From: Bacteroidota bacterium
GTDB taxonomy: Bacteria > Bacteroidota > Bacteroidia > B-17B0 > Aurantibacillaceae
NCBI GenBank assembly: GCA_025360565.1
Contig: JANYBY010000125.1
Location: 1 to 21,935, forward strand
Length of the DNA stretch: 21,935 bases
Direction of reading: 5' to 3'
The translations under genes and the position numbers were made by a program. The notes under the pieces are model-generated. The model had not been told where the DNA came from. It saw only the letters and a list, made by a program, of their open reading frames with translations, and did no database searches. Position 1 is the first letter of the stretch, and every line of letters begins with the position of its first letter. This document shows, piece after piece, positions 8,669-15,936 of the stretch.

Positions 8669-8854
8669 TGTTGGTTTTATTTTTTTCGATTTGCAGGTAT
8701 TAAGTAAAAATAAACAATTTTTGGAATAAAATAAGCTTACGAATGCTTTATAACACTATACAATTAATTGTTACAAATGGTTGGGAAATGCTGGTTTTCT
8801 TTCTATGAAACCAAGAGGTACGACTTAACGAAGGTATGACGGAAAGGTGTTTAT

Positions 8855-8877
8855 CGCAGACGCAAAGACGCGGAAAG
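8855..8877. repeat. Small dispersed-repeat remnant
   Basis: The string cgcagacgcaaagacgcgg resembles the 'cgcaaagacgcaaag' class of intergenic repeat. It lies in the 247-base gap between the YdeI-like gene and the start of the adhesin gene. Apart from an AT-rich palindrome near 8760, I see nothing else in the gap. Confidence 0.35.
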
Positions 8878-8915
8878 AACCCCGGGAGAGGTCGGGCATT
8901 AGGCTATGCCTATCT

Positions 8916-9422
8916 TTAATCTTTCTTTTTCAAACTCCTGATCATTTCTCCGAAATTTTGTTTTTTGTACATGGCGTTCATAACATTTACAATTCGTGCA
9001 GTTTTTGTTTGAGCACCTTTTGCCGAACAGATATAATGGTGGTGATAATTTTGATGCGACCTTAAAAGCGAATTAAATTGTTTTAATGCGATCGGGTCTT
9101 CTTTTAAACAGGCCAATAATTCTTTTGATTCGGGGGGAGAGTTTTCATCCAATTCAAACTTTATACTCACCATGGCCCCTTCTTTTTTGCCCAGTTTTTT
9201 TCTCAACTCTCCGTTTATAGCAATAATATAATCGCCGCCGCCAATAGGGTAAGTACTTAATCGAGTAATTTTAACATCGTCTATTACCCCTTTAATTCTA
9301 AAGCCTGTTTTATTTTTTAATTTCAATTTTAAAATAATGTCATTGGGAATATCAATGTAAGTCCAGCCGGTTTTTTCGCCTTTGTTCGCTAATTTTTGGA
9401 TGATAGATTTAAATGAGGGCAT
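8916..9422 (-). CDS. DUF1905 / YdeI-OmdA family protein
   Basis: A 168-residue cytoplasmic protein with two parts. The N-terminal ~95 residues fit DUF1905: GWTYIDIP, then RIKGVIDD, GGGDYIIAINGELRKKLG and GAMVSIKFELDE. The C-terminal part fits the OmdA/YdeI 'bacteriocin-protection' domain: a short helix with ALKQFNSLLRSHQNYHHHYI followed by SAKGAQTKTARI. The biochemical role of this family is not established; YdeI of E. coli was linked to stress or peptide resistance. No signal peptide. It is monocistronic or follows the upstream lipoprotein gene after a 190-base gap containing a REP-like hairpin. The start ATG at 9422 is the first in frame and fits the family's N-terminus. Confidence 0.75.
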   Translation of the reverse strand: MPSFKSIIQKLANKGEKTGWTYIDIPNDIILKLKLKNKTGFRIKGVIDDVKITRLSTYPIGGGDYIIAINGELRKKLGKKEGAMVSIKFELDENSPPESKELLACLKEDPIALKQFNSLLRSHQNYHHHYICSAKGAQTKTARIVNVMNAMYKKQNFGEMIRSLKKKD

Positions 9423-9510
9423 TATTCAAAAGTAAATTTTTGTTGGGGAATATACAAATCTGTATAGATTGGGATTTGAATTTGTAAATTCGTGCTGCGA
9501 AAAGAGTGTG

Positions 9511-9586
9511 GTCTCGACTCCGCTCGACCTGACAACGAGAAACCACCACGAACCCACCTAACTGTCACGTCGAGCGGAGTCGAGAC
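9511..9586. repeat. REP-like inverted repeat
   Basis: GTCTCGACTCCGCTCGAC (9511-9528) is the exact reverse complement of 9569-9586. With one mismatch the arms extend to 23 bases (9511-9533/9564-9586) around a 30-base loop. The same family occurs at 3224-3247 inside the PorE-like frame. Such palindromes translate to the 'ERSRD' peptide often seen in over-called Bacteroidota ORFs. Here it lies between two minus-strand genes and could act as a transcript 3' hairpin. Confidence 0.8.
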
Positions 9587-9614
9587 GCATAACTAATAGT
9601 TCAGTTTTTATTGC

Positions 9615-10229
9615 CTACCCAAAAGGCCTCACCGGCATATGGTATTCTTCTTTTTCAACTTTCTTTAAAGAATAGTTCATTTCTTTTGAATCGCTTCCTT
9701 TATCCCAAAATGCCTTTACAATAATTTTTAATTTATCGGGATTCGTTTTATTTCCGACGCCATATTTTTCGTAGGAACCAACTATACTAAAATATTTTGT
9801 TGAATCAGGTATTGTTTCTTGCTGTTTTAATTTTTGCAGTAGTTTAGGAATGTTGATCTCGTTTTCGGTGTATTTAAAATTACTTATTTTGTCATCGATC
9901 ACAGCGGTAATATTAAATTTTATTGAATCTGATAATTTAATTTTCAGTTCATTAAAATACAATTCAAACCTCAGGTCTTTAGGCCAAAACTGATGTTGCC
10001 CTTTAAACACTAATGCCAGTGAAATCGGAACGGCTTTTTCTTTATCCAGAATTATAGTATCCCAGCTTATATTACAATTAAATTTAAAATCATTGGCCGT
10101 AAAACTTCCGCCTTTTGCCTTCACATCGTCCGCAACATCATTCTCATAAAAATAAATGTATTCTTTAGGAGTACATGCGCTAAAAATTAATAGTAAACCA
10201 ATTACGAGTATCCCAATTCCTATTTTCAA
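9615..10229 (-). CDS. Predicted lipoprotein of unknown function
   Basis: 204 residues with a lipoprotein signal peptide: KIG, hydrophobic GILVIGLLLIFSAC with Cys at about residue 19. The mature part is polar and beta-rich, with no motif I recognise. The start is TTG at 10229: an in-frame TAA lies directly upstream and the next ATG would remove the signal peptide. This TTG overlaps the TGA stop of the upstream gene (TTGA), so translation is probably coupled. It pairs with the upstream membrane-anchored protein. I assign no function. Confidence 0.75.
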   Translation of the reverse strand: MKIGIGILVIGLLLIFSACTPKEYIYFYENDVADDVKAKGGSFTANDFKFNCNISWDTIILDKEKAVPISLALVFKGQHQFWPKDLRFELYFNELKIKLSDSIKFNITAVIDDKISNFKYTENEINIPKLLQKLKQQETIPDSTKYFSIVGSYEKYGVGNKTNPDKLKIIVKAFWDKGSDSKEMNYSLKKVEKEEYHMPVRPFG

Positions 10230-10630
10230 ATTATTATGTCGTTATACATTTTTAAACTATCGGGCTGCACCAGATCAAACTCCTCATACTCACTCGCAAT
10301 AATAAGCAAACGGCTATCATCCGAATCAATTTTATTATAAATTACCGGGAAGGTTTTGCCAACAAAGTAATTTTGCTGATCTACTTTAAAATGGTATTTC
10401 TTTTTATGCGCTATTGTTTTTCCATCAACAAGGTATTCATATTCTATCCACACAGAATATTTACCGCCACCGGAGCTTTTAGGAATATCGTGGCTAATTA
10501 TTTTTGCAGTACTTTTAATTAAATTGCTTTTAATTCTATCGTCTCTTTCGACTTTGCGCATCGTATCCCATATTATGCAGCCTACAATTGCGGTTCCTAT
10601 TATAATTCCTATGATCAGCTTTTTTGACAT
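10226..10630 (-). CDS. Single-pass membrane-anchored protein, unknown function
   Basis: 134 residues: one N-terminal transmembrane helix (about residues 4-21, LIIGIIIGTAIVGCIIW) followed by a soluble beta-rich domain with KYSVWIEYEYLVDGKTIAHKK (about 57-77) and FPVIYNK. The pattern of a helix plus a short beta domain measuring 'V-x-Y-x-x-x-x-P' resembles DUF3592-type envelope proteins, but only loosely. ATG 10630 is the start. The stop overlaps the TTG start of the downstream lipoprotein by four bases. The gap of 145 bases to rpoN upstream is AT-rich with small 'acgaattacgaat' repeats and no clear promoter. Confidence 0.65.
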   Translation of the reverse strand: MSKKLIIGIIIGTAIVGCIIWDTMRKVERDDRIKSNLIKSTAKIISHDIPKSSGGGKYSVWIEYEYLVDGKTIAHKKKYHFKVDQQNYFVGKTFPVIYNKIDSDDSRLLIIASEYEEFDLVQPDSLKMYNDIII

Positions 10631-10775
10631 ACTCTCTTTTTTGTTTCTTTAAATTCCTTACTCATCTAACTCTTTCCGTAATTCTCCCAAAAGATTTCTA
10701 CGAATTACGAATTTACAAATCCAAATGCTTTCAAACTCAGATTCGTACATTCGTAAAGGTTCTTAGTTCGTAACC

Positions 10776-12260
10776 TTAAACCTCTTTCCTCAATCTCCCA
10801 ACCGGAATATCCAATTGTTCCCGGTATTTAGCAACGGTTCGTCTTGCAATGGTATAACCTTTTTCGGTGAGTTTGGTGCACAGCTCATCATCCGTTAACG
10901 GTTTTTGTTTATCCTCTGCCTCAATCACATCTTTTAAAATTTGTTTTACTTCGCGGCTGCTTACTTCTTCTCCGCTCTCGGTACCCATACTTTCGCTGAA
11001 AAACGTTTTCAATAAAAAAGTTCCGTAAGGTGTTTGCACATATTTGCTATTGGCTACACGAGAAATGGTTGAAAGATCTAACCCCACACGGTTGGCAATA
11101 TCTTTTAAGATCATTGGCCTTAATTTACTTTCATCGCCTGTAATAAAATATTCTTCCTGGTATTCTAAAATACATTGCATGCTTAAAAGCAAAGTGGTGT
11201 AGCGTTGCTGCAACGCCTCAATGAACCACTCGGCGTTCTCAATTTTATTCTTAATGAAGCCCGTTGCTTCCTGTCCCGGTTTATTTTTATTTTTAGAGTA
11301 TTCTTTCAGCATTTCAATATAATCCTTACTTATTTTTAAGTCTGGCATATTGCGGCTGTTTAAACTTAACTCAGGTTTTCCGTCGTTCACACTTATAACA
11401 AAATCCGGTATTACCTCGCTTACGTTTGTGTCTCTGTTATCCGCACTGCCGGGGCGGGGATTTAAGTGTTTTATAACATCAATAATTTCTTTCAGGTCTT
11501 CGTTATCAATACCAAGACGTTTTAAAATTTTATCGTAATGTTTGCGTGAAAACTCTTCCATGTGATCTTTCACTACCTCAACAGCCAAAACTACTTCGCG
11601 GGTTTTTTCGGGTTTACGGTTTAGCTGAATCAATAAACACTCTTGCAAACTGCGGGCACAAACTCCCGGCGGATCGAACTCTTGTAAAATTTTCAGAATT
11701 TTTTCTATGTCGCCAAGCTTTACAGTAAGATTGTAATTAAAAGCCAGGTCATCCACAATTAGTTCCAGCTCACGGCGTATGTATCCGTCTTCATCAATGC
11801 ATCCGATCAAATAAATGCCAATTGTAAATTCTTCTTCGTTTAAATTTCTTAATCCTAATTGTTGTTCCAACAATTCTCTAAAACCCGGGCCTTCAACAAC
11901 CACAAACTCGCGCGACTCATCATCTTTCCCTTTATTCACCACTTCGTATTTATATGAATCCAGTTCTTCTGCATCCATATAATCTTCCATCACTACATCG
12001 TTGTCGTTTTTATTTTCATCTTCTTTTATATCGCCATTGTCATCAAGCTCATCTTCTTTTATCTCAATATCTTCATCTTCGTAAAGCTCTTCCTCTTCGG
12101 TTTTTTCGCTATCTTCCTCAAGGGCGGGGTTGGCTTCCAATTCCTCTTTAATACGTTCTTCGAGGGCAACAGTAGGCAACTGCAACAATTTCATTAATAA
12201 AATTTGTTGGGGCAATAACTTTTGTGAAAGTTTAAGTTGTTGCGAATGCTTTAATGCCAT
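10776..12260 (-). CDS. rpoN: RNA polymerase sigma-54 factor
   Basis: Sigma-54 directs transcription from -24/-12 promoters and needs an AAA+ activator. The 494 residues show region I (residues ~5-50: QQLKLSQKLLPQQILLMKLL, then LEANPALEE), a long acidic region II (~50-105, runs of E/D), the core-binding domain (~130-330), a helix-turn-helix (LKDIANRVGLDLSTISRVAN, ~385-405) with the following KYVQTPYGTFLLKTFF motif, and the RpoN box ARRTVAKYRE (~472-481) near the end, LGRLRKEV-like. Length is normal for the family. The ATG at 12260 lies two bases after the tyrS stop, so the two are almost certainly co-transcribed. No sigma-54 activator gene is visible in the window. Confidence 0.97.
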   Translation of the reverse strand: MALKHSQQLKLSQKLLPQQILLMKLLQLPTVALEERIKEELEANPALEEDSEKTEEEELYEDEDIEIKEDELDDNGDIKEDENKNDNDVVMEDYMDAEELDSYKYEVVNKGKDDESREFVVVEGPGFRELLEQQLGLRNLNEEEFTIGIYLIGCIDEDGYIRRELELIVDDLAFNYNLTVKLGDIEKILKILQEFDPPGVCARSLQECLLIQLNRKPEKTREVVLAVEVVKDHMEEFSRKHYDKILKRLGIDNEDLKEIIDVIKHLNPRPGSADNRDTNVSEVIPDFVISVNDGKPELSLNSRNMPDLKISKDYIEMLKEYSKNKNKPGQEATGFIKNKIENAEWFIEALQQRYTTLLLSMQCILEYQEEYFITGDESKLRPMILKDIANRVGLDLSTISRVANSKYVQTPYGTFLLKTFFSESMGTESGEEVSSREVKQILKDVIEAEDKQKPLTDDELCTKLTEKGYTIARRTVAKYREQLDIPVGRLRKEV

Positions 12261-12262
12261 GA

Positions 12263-13543
12263 TCAGTTAACGTTGCACAAAAAATAGTTTTTCTTCCCTT
12301 TTTGAATAACTATGTATTTATTTTTTATAAGCGAAGAAGAATTTATGATCAATTCCTGTCCGCTTACTTTTTCTTTATTGATACTTACGCCTCCGCCCAG
12401 GATCATTTTTCGCGCTTCGCCTTTGCTCGGAAAAATTGTTGTCCTTTCGGCCAGCAGTTCCAAAACCCCAAGGCCTGAATTTATTTCAGCTCGTAAGATC
12501 GAAAATTGCTGTACACCTTCAAACACATCCAAAAAAGTGGGTTCATCCAAATTAGACAAATCAACTATCGTGCCATCAAATAAAACTTTGCTTGTTTCAA
12601 CGGCCGAATTGTAATCTGCTTCGCCATGCACCATAACAGTTAGCTCCTTGGCCAATACTTTTTGCAGAACGCGTTTACCGGGGTCTTTATCGTGCTCAAC
12701 AACTAAATTTTCTATTTCGCCTTTTGGTAAAAATGTAAATATCTTTATAAAGTTTTTTGCGTCGGCATCAGCGGTATTGATCCAAAATTGGTAAAATTTA
12801 TAGGGCGAAGTTTTTGTTTTATCTAACCAAATGTTTCCGCTTTCCGATTTTCCGAATTTTGAGCCGTCGGCTTTTTTAATTAATTGTGTGGTTAAAGCGT
12901 ATGCTTCGCCCCCGCATTTTCTTCGAATTAATTCTGTACCGCTGGTAATATTGCCCCATTGATCGGACCCGCCCAGCTGAAGTTTGCAATTTTTATTTTG
13001 AAACAAATAATAAAAATCAAACGCTTGCAATAATTGGTAACTGAATTCGGTAAAACTCATCCCTGTTTCCAAACGGTTTTTTACCGAGTCCTTTGCAAGC
13101 ATGTAATTTACGGTAATGTGTTTTCCTGCATCGCGAATAAAATTTAAGAAAGAATAATTTTTCATCCAATCGTAATTATTCACTATTTCAATGCTGTTGA
13201 CGCTTTTATCGGCTATCAAAAATTTTTCGATTTGTTTTTTTATTCCCGCTATGTAACGATTCAGCGTTTCTTCGTCCAGTAAATTACGCTCGGCCGATTT
13301 GCCGCTGGGGTCGCCCACCATACCGGTAGCGCCGCCAATAAGGGCAATGGGTTTGTGCCCCGCTTTTTGCAAACGAATAAGGGTAATTATTTGTGTTAAA
13401 CTACCAATGTGCAAAGAGTCGGCGGTTGGATCAAAACCAATATAGCCTGTTACCATTTCTTTACTTAATAATTCTTCGGTACCCGGCATTATATCTTGTA
13501 TAACGCCTCGCCAGCGAAGCTCTTCAACAAATGAATTAAACAT
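12263..13543 (-). CDS. tyrS: Tyrosyl-tRNA synthetase
   Basis: Class I synthetase charging tRNA-Tyr. From ATG 13543 it has 426 residues, normal for bacterial TyrRS. Motifs: GYIGFDPTADSLHIGS (HIGH motif HIGS at ~45-48), GGATGMVGDPSGKS, a tyrosine/ATP pocket GGSDQWGN, the KMSKS-equivalent KFGKS (~230-245), and a C-terminal S4-like RNA-binding domain (PSKGEARKMILGGGVSINKE). The frame is open 14 codons further upstream, but the proteins of this family begin at about MFNSFVEELRWRG, and a promoter-like box (13552-13559) lies between. It heads the tyrS-rpoN operon and diverges from the DUF4286 gene. Confidence 0.96.
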   Translation of the reverse strand: MFNSFVEELRWRGVIQDIMPGTEELLSKEMVTGYIGFDPTADSLHIGSLTQIITLIRLQKAGHKPIALIGGATGMVGDPSGKSAERNLLDEETLNRYIAGIKKQIEKFLIADKSVNSIEIVNNYDWMKNYSFLNFIRDAGKHITVNYMLAKDSVKNRLETGMSFTEFSYQLLQAFDFYYLFQNKNCKLQLGGSDQWGNITSGTELIRRKCGGEAYALTTQLIKKADGSKFGKSESGNIWLDKTKTSPYKFYQFWINTADADAKNFIKIFTFLPKGEIENLVVEHDKDPGKRVLQKVLAKELTVMVHGEADYNSAVETSKVLFDGTIVDLSNLDEPTFLDVFEGVQQFSILRAEINSGLGVLELLAERTTIFPSKGEARKMILGGGVSINKEKVSGQELIINSSSLIKNKYIVIQKGKKNYFLCNVN

Positions 13544-13551
13544 AATTACCC

Positions 13552-13559
13552 TAAAATTA
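13552..13559 (-). promoter_or_regulatory. Putative -7 box of tyrS
   Basis: TAATTTTA on minus, one base from the Bacteroidota -7 consensus TAnnTTTG, eight bases upstream of the chosen ATG; a TTG lies about 23 bases further upstream. It would give a leader of only a few bases. This is a weak match in AT-rich DNA. Confidence 0.3.
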
Positions 13560-13594
13560 CAAATATTCTTTGTTATTAATGCCAATATTCATGC

Positions 13595-13625
13595 TTTGAA
13601 AAGCTTTAAAAATTTCGTACTTTTA
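13595..13625 (+). promoter_or_regulatory. Putative promoter of DUF4286 gene
   Basis: TTTG (13595-13598), a 19-base spacer, then TACTTTTA (13618-13625). This fits the Bacteroidota -33 TTTG / -7 TAnnTTTG promoter except for the last base. The ATG starts five bases after the -7 box, so the transcript would be essentially leaderless. Confidence 0.5.
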
Positions 13626-13630
13626 AATCT

Positions 13631-13933
13631 ATGTTTATTTATAATGTTACCGTAAATATTGCGGACGATGTGCATACGGAGTGGTTAAAGTGGATGAAGG
13701 AAATACACATTCCGGATGTAATGAAAACCGGCTGTTTTATTGACAGCCAGATCTTAAAAGTGCTTTATGTTGAGGACGAAGGGCATACTTATTCTGTACA
13801 ATATAAATTTTTAGAGATGATGGATATTGAAAAATATCAGAAAGAATTTGCGCCCGCCTTACAGGAAGAACATAAAAAAAAGTTTGACGGAAAATACGCG
13901 GCTTTTAGAACGCTGCTGCAAATGGTGAATTAA
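13631..13933 (+). CDS. DUF4286 family protein
   Basis: A 100-residue cytoplasmic protein of a small family widespread in Bacteroidota. It begins MFIYNVTVNIADDVHTEWLKWM, continues HIPDVMKTGCFIDSQILKVL and ends with the YQKEFAPALQEEHKKKFDGK segment that characterises the family; the fold is predicted ferredoxin-like alpha/beta. The function of the family is unknown. It diverges from tyrS, with only 87 bases between start codons, and ends opposite the convergent gene at 14118, with a REP-like element and a bidirectional terminator between them. Confidence 0.85.
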   Translation: MFIYNVTVNIADDVHTEWLKWMKEIHIPDVMKTGCFIDSQILKVLYVEDEGHTYSVQYKFLEMMDIEKYQKEFAPALQEEHKKKFDGKYAAFRTLLQMVN

Positions 13934-13944
13934 AATCCACTGCC

Positions 13945-14004
13945 GTCATCCCTAGGTACGAGGGATCTTTATCCTGAAAAAGATCCCTCCTGCGTCTGGA
14001 TGAC
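13945..14004. repeat. REP-like nested palindrome
   Basis: Outer arms GTCATCC (13945-13951) / GGATGAC (13998-14004) enclose inner arms GAGGGATCTTT (13960-13970) / AAAGATCCCTC (13979-13989). It sits between two convergent genes. The sequence class differs from the REP-like repeat at 9511-9586. Confidence 0.7.
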
Positions 14005-14022
14005 AATGGAAGGTTATAAAAC

Positions 14023-14053
14023 AAAAAATGCCGGTAACCAACCGACATTTTTT
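14023..14053. terminator. Bidirectional intrinsic terminator
   Basis: AAAAAATG-C-CGGT / ACCG-A-CATTTTTT: the stem is closed by six A on the left and six T on the right, with one internal mismatch and a loop of aacca. It has a U-run in both directions and lies between the convergent ends of the genes at 13933 and 14118. Confidence 0.75.
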
Positions 14054-14117
14054 GAACCAAAGCAAAAATTGTTTAACCCTTAATTAATTCAATTGATGCC
14101 TATCTCTTAAACAACAA

Positions 14118-14555
14118 CTAATTCATTTTGAACGGTGGAATTTTTCCTTCGCTCATTAATTTTAAACTTTTCTTTTTGTGTTCTTCAAAACTACCAAATG
14201 CCAAAGCATCTAACATCTCCTGGCGCGTCATATTTGGGTTACCAAATTGTTTACGAATATCTTCGGAACAACGGTCAACATATTTTTCAAATTTTAAAGG
14301 CGCCCAAACATATTCCTTTTTTACGGCGTCTTTTTTAAATGCAAATTCTTTAGGCAAATCTCCTTCAATTTTTGATTTAATGTCAAGCCCTTCGTACGTT
14401 TTAGGCAATTGACGGTTGTCAAAAATAAATGGTTTGCTAACCATAATTACATGCTTTTTTCTCTTAGGATCTATCATTGATAGTCCTTCAATACGCAATC
14501 CTTTTTTCTTCAGGGTGCCGTATTTGCTCTCAAAGTGTTTTAAAATTTCAAACAT
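14118..14555 (-). CDS. Conserved-looking protein of unknown function
   Basis: 145 residues from ATG 14555: MFEILKHFESKYGTLKKKGL, IEGLSMIDPKRKKHVIMVSKPF, then a lysine-rich soluble body and the C-terminal SFEEHKKKSLKLMSEGKIPP. No signal peptide or membrane helix; strongly basic. The frame is open to 14732, but the extra 59 residues look like translated AT-rich upstream DNA, and a good -7 box (14591-14598) lies inside them, so I chose the inner ATG. I do not recognise the family. The convergent gene and terminator suggest it is monocistronic. Confidence 0.65.
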   Translation of the reverse strand: MFEILKHFESKYGTLKKKGLRIEGLSMIDPKRKKHVIMVSKPFIFDNRQLPKTYEGLDIKSKIEGDLPKEFAFKKDAVKKEYVWAPLKFEKYVDRCSEDIRKQFGNPNMTRQEMLDALAFGSFEEHKKKSLKLMSEGKIPPFKMN

Positions 14556-14590
14556 GTTTTTAATTAAATTGGTTAATGTAAGTGGGACAA

Positions 14591-14598
14591 CAAAGTTA
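14591..14598 (-). promoter_or_regulatory. Putative -7 box TAACTTTG
   Basis: Exact TAnnTTTG match on minus, 35 bases upstream of ATG 14555. No clear TTTG is seen at the -33 spacing. It supports the shorter start of the downstream gene. Between this box and 14839 I see no gene or structured element. Confidence 0.4.
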
Positions 14599-14839
14599 GG
14601 TATAAGCCTGTTAATAACTTTATTTTTTAGACGAAATTTTATTGTTAAATGGCATACTGTTGTTAATTTGTGCCAGTTTTGTGGTTCAAATCGCGTTAAT
14701 ATATTGTTGAAAAAGCTATAATTATTTGGCAATTAGAGTATTATAACTTGTTAGAAAGTGAGATGATTTAGAATAAAATAAACCAATATCTCATTAATAA
14801 TATCGTCCAAAAGGATAAAAATAAGGTCGAAGCTGTTAA

Positions 14840-15922
14840 TTAGTATACCAGAACGTTAAACACATAAGGGTTTATGCGTTTTATTTGCTCAACCCTTTTA
14901 AGGCCTTTAAGCAAAGATTTTTTGTTGGTGATTTGAATACTATCTGCGCTTAAGGTATTTATTGATTTAATGATTGCGATCGATTTTATTGCAAAGCCTG
15001 TTGCCTCGGCGCTGTTTATTTTACCCCGAATAATTCCGATCACATTTCCTTGCTCATCTAAAAGCGGGCCGCCGCTATTACCCGGGTTAACAGGAATTGA
15101 AATTTGATACATGGTTGTGTCGTTATAATATCCGCTTAAAGAACTAAGAGAGCCTTCGCCGTACACCATATCTTTACGAGGATAACCAAGGGTAAAAACT
15201 TTTTCGCCAACATCGGTAACTTTTCCGGTGAACGAGAACGGAACCTGCCAATTTTTGATCACATCGTTATTTTCAATTTTTAATACTGCAAGGTCAAGCT
15301 TCGCGTCTATCATCACCACTTTTGCAAGGGCGCGCTCGGTAGTAGCGTTTTGAACGAACACACTATCGGCACCGGTTATCATGTGCAAACTTGTAACAAT
15401 ATATCCGTTATTATTTAATGCAAAGGCGCTTCCTTCAAAATTGGCGGGAGCATAAACCGCTTTGCTTTTTACCATATTTTCGGCACCCTGTTTTATGCCT
15501 TCAACAATTGCTTCCTGCGAATTTTTTATGCCGTAAACTTCTTTTTTAAGGTCGGTTATTTCGTCGTTTTGTTTTTTAAGTATTACCCCGCCTGTGCTCA
15601 GTGCCGCAACTGTGCTTAATACCGCGATAAGCGCCGTACTTGCCGCAACCATAACGGTTTTGCCGTAACGTTTTGCGAATGTTTCTTTATTGATAGAAAT
15701 TATTTTGGCGTCGCCGGCAAATTCTTTTTCGTGAATTTGTTTTAACTGCGCGTGAAGTTCTTGTGTTTCGCTGTAATGTTTAAGCGCGTCTATCAACGAT
15801 TTGTGTTCTGCAAATGCCTTCGCAAAAATGGCATCGGTATGCAAAGTATTTTCGAAGCTTGCCTTTTCTCCGGCGTTAAGCTTATCATTCAAATAATCAT
15901 CAAATAAATCCGTATTTCTCAT
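14840..15922 (-). CDS. Membrane anti-sigma-like protein fused to HtrA-type serine protease
   Basis: 360 residues in three parts. The N-terminal ~70 residues (LFDDYLNDKLNAGEKASFEN, then a D-A-x-F-A-K-A-F helix) have the shape of the short cytoplasmic anti-sigma domain of Bacteroidota ECF partners, without zinc ligands. A transmembrane helix (~89-110) and a coiled-coil-like linker (~115-150) follow. The C-terminal ~200 residues form a trypsin-like S1C protease domain: His180 in IVTSLHMITG, Asp210 in DAKLDLAVLK, Ser283 in NPGNSGGPLL, all three triad residues present. No PDZ domain follows. It lies 14 bases after an ECF sigma factor gene. I infer that the periplasmic protease domain senses or acts on envelope damage and the N-terminus holds the sigma factor. 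Alternatively the protease is simply a membrane-tethered effector. Confidence 0.85.
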   Translation of the reverse strand: MRNTDLFDDYLNDKLNAGEKASFENTLHTDAIFAKAFAEHKSLIDALKHYSETQELHAQLKQIHEKEFAGDAKIISINKETFAKRYGKTVMVAASTALIAVLSTVAALSTGGVILKKQNDEITDLKKEVYGIKNSQEAIVEGIKQGAENMVKSKAVYAPANFEGSAFALNNNGYIVTSLHMITGADSVFVQNATTERALAKVVMIDAKLDLAVLKIENNDVIKNWQVPFSFTGKVTDVGEKVFTLGYPRKDMVYGEGSLSSLSGYYNDTTMYQISIPVNPGNSGGPLLDEQGNVIGIIRGKINSAEATGFAIKSIAIIKSINTLSADSIQITNKKSLLKGLKRVEQIKRINPYVFNVLVY

Positions 15923-15936
15923 TTTTCTATTTCACT

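Noticed and set aside
8760..8771. Palindrome ACAATTAATTGT upstream of the adhesin gene
   Set aside because: A 12-base AT-only palindrome with no second copy; likely by chance in AT-rich DNA, although an operator cannot be excluded.
13544..13585. Longer tyrS start at 13585
   Set aside because: Fourteen extra residues do not fit the family N-terminus, and a promoter-like box lies within them.
14556..14732. Extended N-terminus of the unknown gene at 14118
   Set aside because: The extra 59 residues look like translated intergenic DNA and contain a TAACTTTG promoter-like box; the inner ATG 14555 is preferred.
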